Part shown: in pieces, positions 15,401 to 26,204 of the stretch
Layout of the letters: every line of letters begins with the position of its first letter
Position numbering within the stretch: position 1 is the first letter of the stretch
Assembly: GCA_049999805.1 (NCBI GenBank)
Contig: JBNGIO010006379.1
Location: forward strand, 189,614-253,613
DNA: 64,000 nucleotides
Origin: Folioceros fuciformis
Taxonomy: Eukaryota > Anthocerotophyta > Anthocerotopsida > Anthocerotales
Direction: 5' to 3'
Notes under the pieces: generated by a model
Told to the model about the DNA's origin: nothing
The model's database searches: none
What the model saw: the letters and a program-made list of their open reading frames with translations, nothing else
Program-made: the position numbers and the translations under genes

Positions 15401-15973
15401 CGCACTGCGTCCGCGCCTGCGTCTGCCCGAATCTGTTGACCGCGATGCTGATAGAAGACATTAGGCCTGCACGCCACTGATGAACCCGCACGCCACTGAT
15501 AGACCCGCACGCCCCCAGTTCCGCACTGCATTGTTGAAGCTAGGTAGACTACACAAAACTGGCGACTGTCGGTCATCATCGCTAAACTCGTCTTGGCGAT
15601 TCGGGGAGTTTGTTTTGATCCGAGAGCTCACCGCTCTACAACAGGTTCTGGGCAGGGCTTAGGGTTTTAGCATGGCGTCTCTGATAATTCTATGGTTTGC
15701 AAAGTCGAGTCCCAAGGAACTCAAACGGATTTGATGCCCAGCAAAGTCGCGTCAACGGGACTCAAACTGACTTGATGGGTGGCAAAGCCGAGCTCAAGGG
15801 ACTCAAACTGCATTGATGAGCGGCAAAGTCGATCCTAAGGAACTGAAACTGCGGTCCCAGGGTATATTGTTGCAATGTCCACAACCAGGACCCCCATGCA
15901 ATGAGCAAGTTGCGATCGAGCAAAGATTTTAGGGCGTTCATTATGCATCGTCATAGTCGTGGACGTTTGTAGT
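15401..15973. promoter_or_regulatory. Head-to-head promoter region, SDR copy 1 / PAP-like
   Basis: 573 bp between two divergent start codons. It contains three loose direct repeats of a 'caaagtcg...ggactcaaac...ttgatg' block (about 15,697-15,850, spacing around 50-60 bp) that could bind a factor or be part of the leader. No open frame fits a gene. Confidence 0.5.
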
Positions 15974-18900
15974 ATGAGAGGCAGTATTTCGCCACGATTG
16001 GAGCGTTGGATGGCAGGAGAGATCCTGCAGAGGAGACTGTTGGCCAGATGGCGGCAAGTATCCAGGGCCTCCTTTTATTCAGCTAGATGGTGTGAGCAGG
16101 TACTTGATTTTCCAGGTGCTTGAGTGGATGGAAGCTGCAGTGGTTTTCATCATTGGTAATGCTTTTTGTCTTCTGGGCAAAACTTGGGTGCGGGCGTCCT
16201 GGCATGCTCAACTTGTGTTGGGTGGCAGTGCCAGCCAGGTTTGGAGGTGCAGGGCACGAGCGTGGAAGTGACAGTGGAAGTTGCTGAAAAAGAGGCTGGG
16301 GAGCAACCTCCCGCTGGGAATGCTGCTGTGCCACCATTAGGTTGTTTTCCAATGTCCCACTGTATTTCCTCCTTTTCGTAGGATAATGTTGCAGTGTTCT
16401 TTTGAAGTTGAATCTGTCTCTCTGTGCAGGGAAGAAGGTGAAAGCGAAGCTTGTTGCTCTTCAGGAGCAGGAGCATGGGCTGACAGCTAAGCATATACCA
16501 GAGTCAGCCTGGAGAGTGCTTCGTCGACTCAATAGTCTGGGTGAGGTTGTTTGGGAGTGTTCTGCCAGTCATGAACAGATCAGGTTGTTCAGGTCTTGGT
16601 CGCTTCTGTTCGCTCGTGTGAGCCCTTGCAATTTAGCTGTTGCATCTGGCTATCTGGATCAGGATATGAATCGTATCTGGTAGGAGGAAGCGTTCGAGAT
16701 TTGCTACTCAAGCAAGTTCCAAAGGATTTTGACGTGCTGTCTACAGCCAGTCCACGAGAGGTGTGTACCTTTATCCTTGCTGTCCATGTAGTGTTTGGAG
16801 GAAGCGGATCCAGCATTCGGTAATATTGGGTGCTGGTTTGCACTTTTTGATCCGCAGGTGCAGAGGGGCTTCCCACGCAAACCTTTGATTGTAGGAAAGC
16901 GGTTTCCGATATGCCTCATTCCTTCTGGCGGATCAGTTATTGAGGTAAGCACTTGGCTTACCTCACTAAAGAATGCTTTAGGCTGTCAATCATACGGCTC
17001 TATGTGACGCAGTCACGTTGTTTTTAATTTGTTGTTTCCCAGAAGCTGGAAATAACGTCTCCCATGATGTTGCAATAAAAGGTTTCAAGTTTCAGTACCA
17101 CGTTCAAGGCATTCGGGGGCTTTAGGCCTAGAATATCTGCTAGGAGACCAGAGCTTTTACAGGGGGTTGATGACTGGGATGAGGGTGATTTTGCTCGGTG
17201 GGAAAATTCCCAGAAACGTGATTTTACAGTTAATGGGTACCATTGCCCTCACTCGTCACAGCAAGTCTTTGGACTGCCCTGCTCTTTCATGAAAACGAAT
17301 CGATAACCTTGTTACTGAGGTGCATAGGGGAATGATCTTGCAGGCTCATGTATGACCCTTTTCAAAAAGTTGTGTATGATTACGTCGGTGGTCTCCAGGA
17401 TCTGAAGAAGCTCAAGGTATGAACGGGGCTCTGATTAATGGGGTTGGATCATTGAGGCTTTACATTTCAAATGTGGAGCTTGCATTTTGCCAGCTCATAC
17501 CGTAATTGTTTGCAAATAGACGGTAATGCGCACAGGTTTGGTTTTTTCATTTCCAGATACGAACTGTGATTCGCGCGAAAGATTCTTTTGCAGAAGACCC
17601 TGGTAAAGTTTTAGTTTGTCAGGTTGTATGTGCCAGCTTGTAAGGTGGGCTGGAAAGGAGAGTCCGGACTTTCTGTCCTTGAATAACAATGAATTCCATC
17701 TGAAGGAATGATCGTGGTGGTTTTGTCAGTAAGGATCCTGCGTGCAGTTCGTTTTGCTGCACGCCTTCAGTTTAGTGTATCTAGGGTCACAGAACAAGCA
17801 ATGCTAGCTCAGAAACACCTACTTTCCCAACTCTGTGGGGTAAGAGATCATTGCAGTGGGACTGTGTTTTGGTGCATGTACTTGGTGACACATAAAGCAT
17901 GCTTCCATTGATTCAGAAGATTGTTTTGTGGAAGGTACTGGCCAGTTATTGCATTCACTGTGTCATGTTTCGGCTGCAGGGGCGGCTGTTGTTGGAAGTT
18001 AATACTTTGATGGCGTATGGTGCTGCTGAACGGTCGTTTCGTTTGCTTTGGAGATATGGGATCCTGGAGTCTCTTTTTCCTCTCCATGTAGGTGGTTTGC
18101 TGTTCTGTCCGGTCCGTTCGGTGCTTATTCCTGTGCAGTGAAATGGCCACTCAAACTGCACTCAAGGCCTTGTGGTCATGCATCAGGCGCAGTATCTCAA
18201 GGCACAGAACTTCGCACGACAGGACCAAAATTCAAATCTTCTTCTGGTGGGGTTCTCATAATGTGGGTTGTCTAGTACGTAACTCCTGCAATTTTTTCTG
18301 ACTGGGGCTGATGACAGGACTTTCTGGCGAATATGGACAAAGTGTTTGGTCCTGATCGACGATGCCATGCATCTCTCTGGTAATGGTTTGTAGCGATCTT
18401 CTCGTTTGCTAGAACCTCAAGGGGCCTCGCTTGTTGGAAACTGGGAGGTGTGGAAGATCTTTAATTTGATTGAGCTTTCTGCAACATCGTGTCTGGTATC
18501 AGGACTACAGTGCTAGCATTCCATCTGGCTTTATCACGTGAAAGGAGGAGTCGTATCAGTGCTGCAGCGGTGGCTTTGGCCGTGTACCACAAGACAGGTT
18601 TGGTGGCTGGGGTGAGAAAAGCCAAGAGAATTAGCGAGAGACATCAAAGCAAGGATAATTCGTTTGTCCGCGACTCTGTTAGCAGTGAGCTTACTGTAGA
18701 AAGCTCTGATAGTGAGGCTGTGTCCGACTCCATAGTTGAGGAGGCTAAGCTATTGCTGGTACAGATGCACGACGTGATTAAAGACATGCGAGAGCATTCG
18801 CGAGACAAGGTTGGCTTCGGCTTGTATTATTGCAGGATCTTGAAGGCAGTAAACATTATCGGTCTTTAATTTGTTGGTGTGGGCTTCAACAGGTTATGTC

Positions 18901-19108
18901 ACGAGCTGTTTACAAGAAGGTAGAGGAGATCCTGCTGAGAGCAGCAAGCGATGTGAAATCTGGTGAAAATTGCCTTAAGAAGAAACGAGGGGACATCCGG
19001 GACGATGCCGACAGGATGAAAGCTGTCGCTGATGGGGACGTGGAGGAAGTCAGCTATGTGTTTTCACGCATTGTTCTCACGACGTTGTTCCCGACCACTT
19101 CTCGGTGA
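15974..19108 (+). CDS. Organelle-type poly(A) polymerase / tRNA nucleotidyltransferase-like
   Basis: Fourteen exons give 556 aa: 15974-16099, 16229-16340, 16430-16540, 16663-16760, 16858-16944, 17082-17236, 17344-17416, 17557-17602, 17730-17839, 17980-18087, 18187-18246, 18318-18379, 18503-18809, 18893-19108. All phases agree. The class II nucleotidyltransferase core is clear: 'YLVGGSVRD' (residues 121-129) followed by 'PKDFDVL' with the two metal-binding Asp at 138 and 140, 'RRFP'-type 'KRFPIC', 'RDFTVNGLMYDP' from 224, 'RILRAVRFAARL', and 'LLLEVNTLMAYGAAE'. This is the bacterial PcnB-like plant family that adds poly(A) or CCA ends. The first exon is rich in Arg, Ser and Leu with no acidic run, like a mitochondrial or plastid presequence. 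The weak points are exon 1 itself and the exon 2 acceptor (16253 fits equally), and the weak donor after 18246. Confidence 0.85.
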
Positions 19109-19483
19109 TAAGAATCCGTGGGGTGTCTATCTAATAATGTTTCCAGCAAAAAGTGACAAATCCAGTGAAGTAAGCATGAACAGTCATAGGTGAATAGTCC
19201 TTGGGCAAAGGAAACCTTAGGAAGAGGTTTGAACAGTTCAACGAAGACAGTTCCAAGGTCTGTTCAAGCACAGTCTCTCCGTGGGCAAAGGAACCCTCCG
19301 GACCAAGCAACGCTCTCACAAGTCTTGCCGTGGGCACACTCTCTCGTGCCTGGACAAGAATTACTAAAATCCGTGCCTCGTCCGCAAGCGTCTTGAGGGA
19401 ACGTCGATGAAGGGCCAGTTAAGCAAAGAGGTACCAATCCAGGTCAAGGGGAGTAGTTGGACTGTTGGATGGCCGACGACAGT
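19109..19483. other. Convergent 3' flanks of PAP-like and SDR copy 2
   Basis: 375 bp between the two stop codons. It has no open frame of interest. A poly(A) signal was not identified with confidence on either strand. Confidence 0.5.
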
Positions 19484-20811
19484 CTATGGGGGTGACCTTT
19501 GATGTTGTCTCAGTATCTGTTTCTTCATACGTGACGCGGCCAGCACGCTAACGATTCTCATAGGAAGGAAAAGCAAAGTTTCAAGGCAGGCTCTCACAAC
19601 GCCATCTGGAGGCATAAACCCTCTGGCTAGGACAATAAGGAGGTGTCCTAAGGGTTCGTTGGTGACCAAAAACCGCCCTTGTTTGACTGCTCTTACTATC
19701 AGCTCAGCCACATGCTCTGGTGTATCGGCTCTTTTCCTGTCATATTTGCTGACTTTCGACATAATCATCTTCACATTTGGATCCTTCTCAGCTACAAACA
19801 GGAAGACGGAGGACTATCGTCACTGTTCAGTTGTAAATCATTGAAATGCAGATGCTGGAGCCAAAGCAGAGGTTTGGTTACACTACCTTCGTCTAGGAAT
19901 GGGGTCTCAATGAATCCAGGGCAGATTAAGCTCACTCGTATGTCGTAAGGAACAAGCTCCAGCCTCAAACACTCTGCGTAACCTTTCAGTGCGTACTTCG
20001 ATGCAGTGTAGACACCATGACCGTACATACAGAACTGCACCAACGGGCAGTGTGCAGTAATTTGTCAGCCTATAGATGCGGACGCTGCGCTCCGTGCCTC
20101 AGCAACTGGCCAAGTTTCTAAAAGCCGAAAATCATGATCGTGACGAATAAGCAAGCACTAAAGGACTGACAAGTACAAAAATGCTCACCATTGACGCCAG
20201 AGACCCTACGATGACGATAGATGAAGGGTGGTCATGGCAACGAGCTTTCATCATCGGGAGCGCTGCTTTAACGGAGTAAATAACTCCGAGAATGTTTGTA
20301 GAAATAATAGCGTCAGCATCCTCCTTGGTTATTTCGTCTAGGAATCCACCTCTGGTCATTCCAGCATTGCATATTAACACATCAATAGGAACCTCGTTAA
20401 TGGCGGCCTCCATTCTAGCAAAGTCGCATACATCCAATCCCTGCAGGAAGTGCATCAAGGTTCAGCAAGCGGAACTATTGTTGAACCGTGGCAAGTTCAA
20501 ACAACAGGGGAAAAGCAAGGTGACGAACGGAGAACCTTGATTGTTATGGTCTGAGATAGCAAGGCGGACTGTTGGACGAGGCCGCGTTTGGCGCGGACGG
20601 ATATCAAGAAAGCTTCTGCTTCAATCAACTTCTTCTCGCTCCGGCCAGTGATAGTGACAGAACCACCGCCAGCTATGACCTTCTCGGCCAGCGCAAGTCC
20701 TAATCCAGTTGATCCGCCTGTTATGAACACATGCTTTCCTTGCAAATTCTTAATATGCAACTTGCGCGTGGGAAAAAGATTTTGAAAGAACTGAGGGACT
20801 GTTGCTGCCAT
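19484..20811 (-). CDS. 3-ketodihydrosphingosine reductase-like SDR (copy 2)
   Basis: Four exons: 20811-20536, 20440-20189, 20034-19887, 19791-19484; introns 95, 154 and 95 bp; 327 aa, the length I recall for Arabidopsis TSC10A. The start is the ATG at 20811, since the longer frame begins with TTG. Motifs: TGGSTGLG at 31-38, CNAG at 116-119, YTASK at 185-189, then 'CPGFIETPFL' and the Lys-rich 'EKDPNVKMIMSKVSKY' segment before 'TPEHVAELIV'; the C-terminal part is hydrophobic. This is the better TSC10/KDSR match of the two. Exon 3 is 148 nt in both copies and the phases are identical (0, 0, 1), so they arose by duplication. The last residues are Arg/Lys-rich, consistent with ER retention or a membrane-edge position. 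Confidence 0.9.
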
Positions 20812-22448
20812 TATCCAAGCTCCCAATATACTGCGACTCCACGAGCACTAGAAAAATCTCCAACAAGGTTCGTCTGCGTTCACCTTCCGACTTCCGGGGT
20901 GTACAATCTGCAATCGTCAACGCAACACACGGCGTCCGTGTGAGTCTCAACGGGCAATAAGGCAAGCAAATGATGCAAGAATCACAACTCGCCAAGTGTC
21001 GTCTCCGGATGGCAATTTGCTCCTGCATCCTTCCGCGTCTAGATCTGCAAACTACCAGCCCGCAACCCGAAGGCCCCGCGCCATACTCTCCTCGCCGCTC
21101 CGAAATAATGCAGCAAAGCAAAGCGTAACCAATTCCTCTCTCGGACTGCGACTGGGGCTACACAGCGCTTACCTGCAAGCCTACGCGTCAGACGCGATCA
21201 CCAGATAGCGTCGCGCGAGGATCCGATGACGACGAGGAGCGCCGGCATCAAGACAGATTCCGCAATTGCGGGATGCCTCTGCCTGCAGCGTCGCGAGGCA
21301 ATTGATCTCCACTCCTCGAACGAAATTGGCAATGAATGACAGGTCGCTTTTGGAGCGTGGCGGGAGGCGGAAGTTGGTAAGGGAGCACCTGTTAAGCCGG
21401 TGGCCACCTACGTAACATGCCAGCCGTCTCCAGAACATTTATGTCGTAAAGACCATTCTGGTGGGCAGCGTGTTTTGGATGAGCTCACGGATTGAGAGGG
21501 ACGGACTCGTACATACAACGTTTAAATTCCCCTTTTAAAGTGTGTAATTGACCAACCAAGCTCCAGCATGTTCGTTTGTCTTACGCCAAAATACACACAC
21601 GTCTAAAACACGTCGCCGTTAAACATTTATGTTCAGAGGATGGGGAGAGGCCAGCCTATGTGTATATCGGTTGTAGGTTCCAATGCTTGTAAGATGGAAT
21701 CTAGAAACCATCTATTCTAAAAAAAACAAAGGGAGAGTAATCCAATGCTAAGCACATCTTTCACACTCTCAATATGGTGACAGAAGGGATGCAAATCTTG
21801 CATGAAATGATAAGTCTTGTGAACGACGCCCATTCCACATCTTTGCACTACCAAAGACAAAGAGTAAGGCTAACATGCTTGGAGGTACTATCCCAAGTGA
21901 AGTCTATAGGAAGATCGACCATGAGCAAGACTCCATTGAGTAAGATGTAACAGTGCTTCCTCAACATAAGAAACCCACCTTCAATAGCCACACAAAACAT
22001 AAGGATACATTGACCAAGTTACTTCAACTCCCCTTCTTGATGACAAATAGCTTGTGAAGTTGAAGCAAGCTAATTCATCCTCCAAATCATCCATATTCAT
22101 TGCTAGTTTGTTCAAGTTCCTTGTGAATGAAAAATTAGAATCAAGAACTAAAGGACAAAGTCCTTTGGGATAAACACTAACCCAAATCAACAATCTATTC
22201 TAGCCTAGCCATCAACCATGGGGTCACCATGCTACAATTGATCAAGGTTGTCATGTGATTGATCATGTAGTTATCCATCATAATTGAATTTAACGTATCC
22301 TACTTTTGTTACTCTTCTTCCCAAGCACAGCCCAGTTAGAAATGCCATGTTATGGCATGGCTGTAGATCTCCCCACATAAGTCGATTATCTTATGTGTGA
22401 ATTAATTATAAGATCTATACAAACAGTTTGATCATCCTCTTCGAACAT
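20812..22448. other. Intergenic; promoter of SDR copy 2, then AT-rich DNA
   Basis: From 20,812 to about 21,500 the sequence is GC-balanced and should contain the SDR copy 2 leader and promoter. After that it becomes AT-rich with short ORFs only. A bounded repeat or terminal inverted repeat was not found. Confidence 0.5.
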
Positions 22449-23099
22449 TCAATTGAGAAGCCAGTCTAGTAGTAGGAACATATGGACAAGTACAATGATC
22501 ATATTTATCATTGTTAAGTTCAATATAACATGCCACATCCGTCTAAGTTGAAGTCTGAATTGTCTCGGGTCACGCCATTCTTCGACATAAGTATGTTCTT
22601 CGTTAGTGACGAGGGCATTAATGAGTGCACGATCACTTGCACTTTCTCCAGCAGGGGCAAGAGCATGAGTGAGTAAGGAAAGCCCATTGGTAAACTGGTT
22701 GATTAACCAAGACAATAATCTCCCCACGAAAGAAGATGCATAAGATAGCATATTAATCACTACATCCTTTGTGTTGAGCACAGCGATTAGAATATGAAGT
22801 ATTACAATCATGGTGACTTCGTAGTAGATTTTTATTTGAATTCGGAGTCGCTCCACTCGATGCAGAAAGTCATCATGCTTCCTATCGTTTGGACGAAGTG
22901 TGCCAGTACATAAAGCAACCACATAGAGGATGCAGGATACTGCGGTCCTTGAAAGAGTGACCAAGAATTTCAATCGAGTCCAGAACCCCATGGCAAACCA
23001 AATCCAAGTTACGGTAAAAAATATCATGGACTTGGTAATCTCGTAGAAGAGTTTCAATTGAGCCCAAACTCCTTCTGCATTTTGTTTTAGATCTTCCAT
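22449..23099 (-). CDS. Hypothetical four-helix membrane protein
   Basis: Single open frame; 216 aa from the ATG at 23099. The frame extends 19 codons further, but only to a TTG, so an upstream exon is possible. It has hydrophobic stretches at about residues 22-42, 44-64, 100-120 and 192-214, and a hydrophilic acidic/basic loop between the last two. Two segments look alike: 'LKLFYEITKSMIFF' and 'IKIYYEVTMIVILH', about 75 residues apart, each starting a helix pair, suggesting an internal duplication. No family is recognised. It sits alone in AT-rich DNA with different composition from its neighbours, so it could be a lineage-specific gene or part of a mobile element. Confidence 0.5.
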   Translation of the reverse strand: MEDLKQNAEGVWAQLKLFYEITKSMIFFTVTWIWFAMGFWTRLKFLVTLSRTAVSCILYVVALCTGTLRPNDRKHDDFLHRVERLRIQIKIYYEVTMIVILHILIAVLNTKDVVINMLSYASSFVGRLLSWLINQFTNGLSLLTHALAPAGESASDRALINALVTNEEHTYVEEWRDPRQFRLQLRRMWHVILNLTMINMIIVLVHMFLLLDWLLN

Positions 23100-24091
23100 G
23101 AAGGAATCACAATGCGATATATAGAACTGAAGAATAGTTGGCCGGAAACAATCCAAGGTTAGAAGACTCCAATCTTGCTGGTCTATAGCTTTTGTTGCAG
23201 AAACACTAAGGAAGGTTGGCCTACTGGTCTAGAGCTTTTGCTGCATATACACCAAGGAAAGTGGGGCTCAAAGAGTTTTTCAAGGTGGAGAGATGAATTG
23301 CAAGGCAATTTGGTCTAGAGCATTGCAATGTCATGGCTAATGAAGGTTGGATTAAAGAGTCTATGTGAGATCAAGCGACTGGAGGTCCCCTGAGCTTATG
23401 TATAGCTGTTGGCTTTATGCTTCTAATGCTATTGGCTTTTCGTTTCTACAACTGTTGGCGTTTTATTTCTAGATTGGTTGGAAAGACAACTTGCTTTCAT
23501 TGCCGACACTAATGATTTATTATTTTATTGATTTAAATTTATTTATTAGATCTGTATGGGCATAGATCTTGGTTTTTAAGAGCTTAGAATGAAAGGAAGT
23601 CTTAGGAGCTTAAGATCAAACAAACAGGCTCACGCGTTGGACAATACACCTTGGGAGTGATAGGAAGACCCATTGGGATACAGAGTGCGTACGCCAAAAT
23701 GATGCGTTTTAGAGTTAATGACACGTTTGTAAAAGCCACACAAAGATATCTCAAAATTAGTCAGGTACAATGCACACGAGAGTGTGTAAGCCTGAATGCT
23801 TGTTCAAGACTTTCAGAAATCAAGCCTAAAGGTCCACCGAAATCTAATTCCGACACGGACAGATTGTGATGACAAACTGCCCGAGGCAAATACCAACTAT
23901 CCTATGGCACTACAGCTCATCTCTGGACTAACTTCGGCGCCACTGAACGTCTTAACAGAGTGCTCTTGGACCAGCCTTCAAGACTTCCGTGTGTTTTTCC
24001 GGCGCTTAGACACTGCATAAGCAGTTAACTTATATGTCTCAACAGAATTATCAATGTCACTCATGACAAATGTGTATGAGCAAAACCTCCA
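23100..24091. other. Intergenic, nothing seen
   Basis: AT-rich sequence upstream of the hypothetical membrane protein and downstream of RanGAP. Short ORFs on both strands lack any motif. Confidence 0.5.
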
Positions 24092-25876
24092 CTAGTTCAC
24101 ACCCAGACCACTCATCTGGCTTTCCAAGACGCCGTCTTCTGTATTGTCCTCCGACTCATCTGCATCTATACCTTCAGCATCCTCATCATTCTCTGCTTCC
24201 TCTTCCTCATTCTCGTCCAAGGAGCCAAGCACTGACACTCCCGAGACGCCCTTTGCCAGCTCGTCACGCAGAGCCTCTATACCTGCCTCTGAAATTTGAT
24301 TGCCATCCAAGTTCAGGGACTTGAAATGTTGCTTGTTAGCAACAGCTTGCGCCGCTGCAACCGCTCCGGCCCTTTGAAGAGAGTTCGTGCTGAGATCTAG
24401 CTCCTTGAAATTCTCACTGCCATTGAGCAGGGCCTTGCAGATGATCACTGCTCCCTTATCCTTCAGTTCGTTCTCTGCAAGGTTCAGTCTAATAAGGTGT
24501 CTCTTACTTGAAATACAACTGGCCAGAGAGTTTGCTGACTTGTGCGTGATCTCATTACTGCTGAGTTCCAAGACAGCGAGATTGGGGGCCGTGGAGGCCA
24601 GAGCTTCAGTGATGGCAATGACACCCTCGTCTTCCAAAGCCAGTTCACTTAGGTACGCCTCTCGCAACTCCGCATGAGACCTCAAGGTCTTGGACAGAGC
24701 AAGACCACCTTCCGGACCGAACATGTTATCTCTCAAGTCCAGCTTCAGGAGACTCCTGCCGGACTGTAGAGCTTCGACCAACGCTATCCCACCCTCGATG
24801 CTCAACCTGGTGGAAGAAAATTTGAAGTCTTCGAGGCGGGATGCACCACTCACAAGCTCGGCAAGAATCAAGCCCCCTTCATCACCAGTCATGTTATTGT
24901 GGAAATGGACCTTCCTCAGCTTCTCGTACACCGGGATGAGCTCGCAAATAGCCCTGGCAGCGTGCTCTGAGATTCCATTGTTCATGAAATAAATCTCCTG
25001 CAGAGCCTTCTGCGACTTGAGAAGAGAACCAAAAGCCCGAACCCCTTTCTCCCCCAAAGCATTGTCCGAGACGTTGAGTGACCTAAGCTCACTCCCTACC
25101 AGAGCATCGGAAAACATACCCATGACTGCCAACGCATCGGCTTCCGACTGCCCTGCCACAATATCAGCCAGATTGACATCCACCAGCTGGCCCTTTATGG
25201 CTCCTAGAACTTTAGCAGCTACCTCTCCCGCTGCCCTGTCGAAGCTGAGATTGCTGAAACATATGCTGGAATACCTATTTCCAGGCTCCGTCAAAGGTTT
25301 CAGCACCTCCAGTGCCTGATCTCCTTTCACAAAAGCCCTCTTTCCCCCAGACCCTGCCGCATTGAAAAAGGTAGGGCCCCCTCCACCACTGACCTCCTCC
25401 GCAAATCCGACTCGCCGCACGACAGCCTTTGCCTGCACCTGCGCCTGCCCATTAGACAGAAACTCCGTCTCCGTGCCCCTGTCCACCTGCACAACCACGC
25501 CATTACACTGACCTTCCAATCCGCCCACACCACCAGACTTGGCCACCTCGCCATCCTTCCCCACCACAGGCTTCGACTTGACGGCCTCCAGCATGAGCGA
25601 GCTGGCCCGCTTCGCGTACAGCTGCACGACCGCCGTATCGCTGCTCCCAATCTGCGCAGCTGCTTCTTGCTCCGCGAACGCAAATGCCTCGTTCTCTATC
25701 CTCTTGGCGTGCTCCAGGGCCTCGTCCGGGCTCAGCGCCACATACCTGTCAGTGCCCAGGGAAAATGTGCACAGATTGGTCGACATTCGCTCCACCAAAT
25801 TTGACCGAGTGCTCTCGCTCGGAGGCCAAAGCTTGAAAGCGTGCTCGTGCCCCGCCGCATCCCTTCCCGCCGCCAT
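24092..25876 (-). CDS. RANGAP1: Ran GTPase-activating protein with WPP domain
   Basis: Intronless, 594 aa; the start is the ATG at 25876 because the longer frame begins with GTG. The N-terminus carries the plant-only WPP domain (FKLWPPS at 14-20, then a helical block to about 110), which targets the protein to the nuclear envelope and to the division plane. A Gly-rich linker follows, then leucine-rich repeats of the RanGAP type (for example 'LRSLNVSDNALGEKGVRAF', 'LRKVHFHNN', 'LLKLDLRDNMFGPEGG', 'LAVLELSSNEIT', 'LIRLNLAENELKDKG', 'FKELDLSTNSL', 'FKSLNLDGNQIS'). The C-terminus is the expected acidic tail of Glu and Asp. RanGAP stimulates GTP hydrolysis on Ran and so drives nuclear transport direction. 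Domain order and intronless structure match plant RANGAP1. Confidence 0.95.
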   Translation of the reverse strand: MAAGRDAAGHEHAFKLWPPSESTRSNLVERMSTNLCTFSLGTDRYVALSPDEALEHAKRIENEAFAFAEQEAAAQIGSSDTAVVQLYAKRASSLMLEAVKSKPVVGKDGEVAKSGGVGGLEGQCNGVVVQVDRGTETEFLSNGQAQVQAKAVVRRVGFAEEVSGGGGPTFFNAAGSGGKRAFVKGDQALEVLKPLTEPGNRYSSICFSNLSFDRAAGEVAAKVLGAIKGQLVDVNLADIVAGQSEADALAVMGMFSDALVGSELRSLNVSDNALGEKGVRAFGSLLKSQKALQEIYFMNNGISEHAARAICELIPVYEKLRKVHFHNNMTGDEGGLILAELVSGASRLEDFKFSSTRLSIEGGIALVEALQSGRSLLKLDLRDNMFGPEGGLALSKTLRSHAELREAYLSELALEDEGVIAITEALASTAPNLAVLELSSNEITHKSANSLASCISSKRHLIRLNLAENELKDKGAVIICKALLNGSENFKELDLSTNSLQRAGAVAAAQAVANKQHFKSLNLDGNQISEAGIEALRDELAKGVSGVSVLGSLDENEEEEAENDEDAEGIDADESEDNTEDGVLESQMSGLGVN

Positions 25877-26204
25877 GGTGCCCCAACCCAGCGGCGCTCT
25901 GCGCACCACCAGCTGCTCAGGCCTCCCACATCCTTCCCCAAAGCTTCATCTCGTCTCGCGGCTCCAGGCCCTGGCCACCCGCGACACCAAACCCTGCCTC
26001 GCCTCACGCCGCGACCTCAACACCATCACTACCCCCTTCTTAGCCTCGTCGCTCCTTTTAAAGCTTTGAATGCACAGGAAAGCGGGAAGTTGCTGCGAAC
26101 GTTCCCCCTTCCACTGAAAAATCCAACCCCTAATTGCACCAGCGCCCGTCGGTGCGCAAGTGTTTAGAGTCTTGCGATGTGTCTGAGAATCAGCATTGCA
26201 TGTC
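25877..26204. promoter_or_regulatory. Shared promoter region RanGAP / NYN gene
   Basis: 328 bp separate two divergent start codons, so both promoters must overlap. Reading leftward the first part is rich in C and A and looks like the RanGAP leader. No TATA box is evident, as is common for such compact pairs. Confidence 0.55.
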
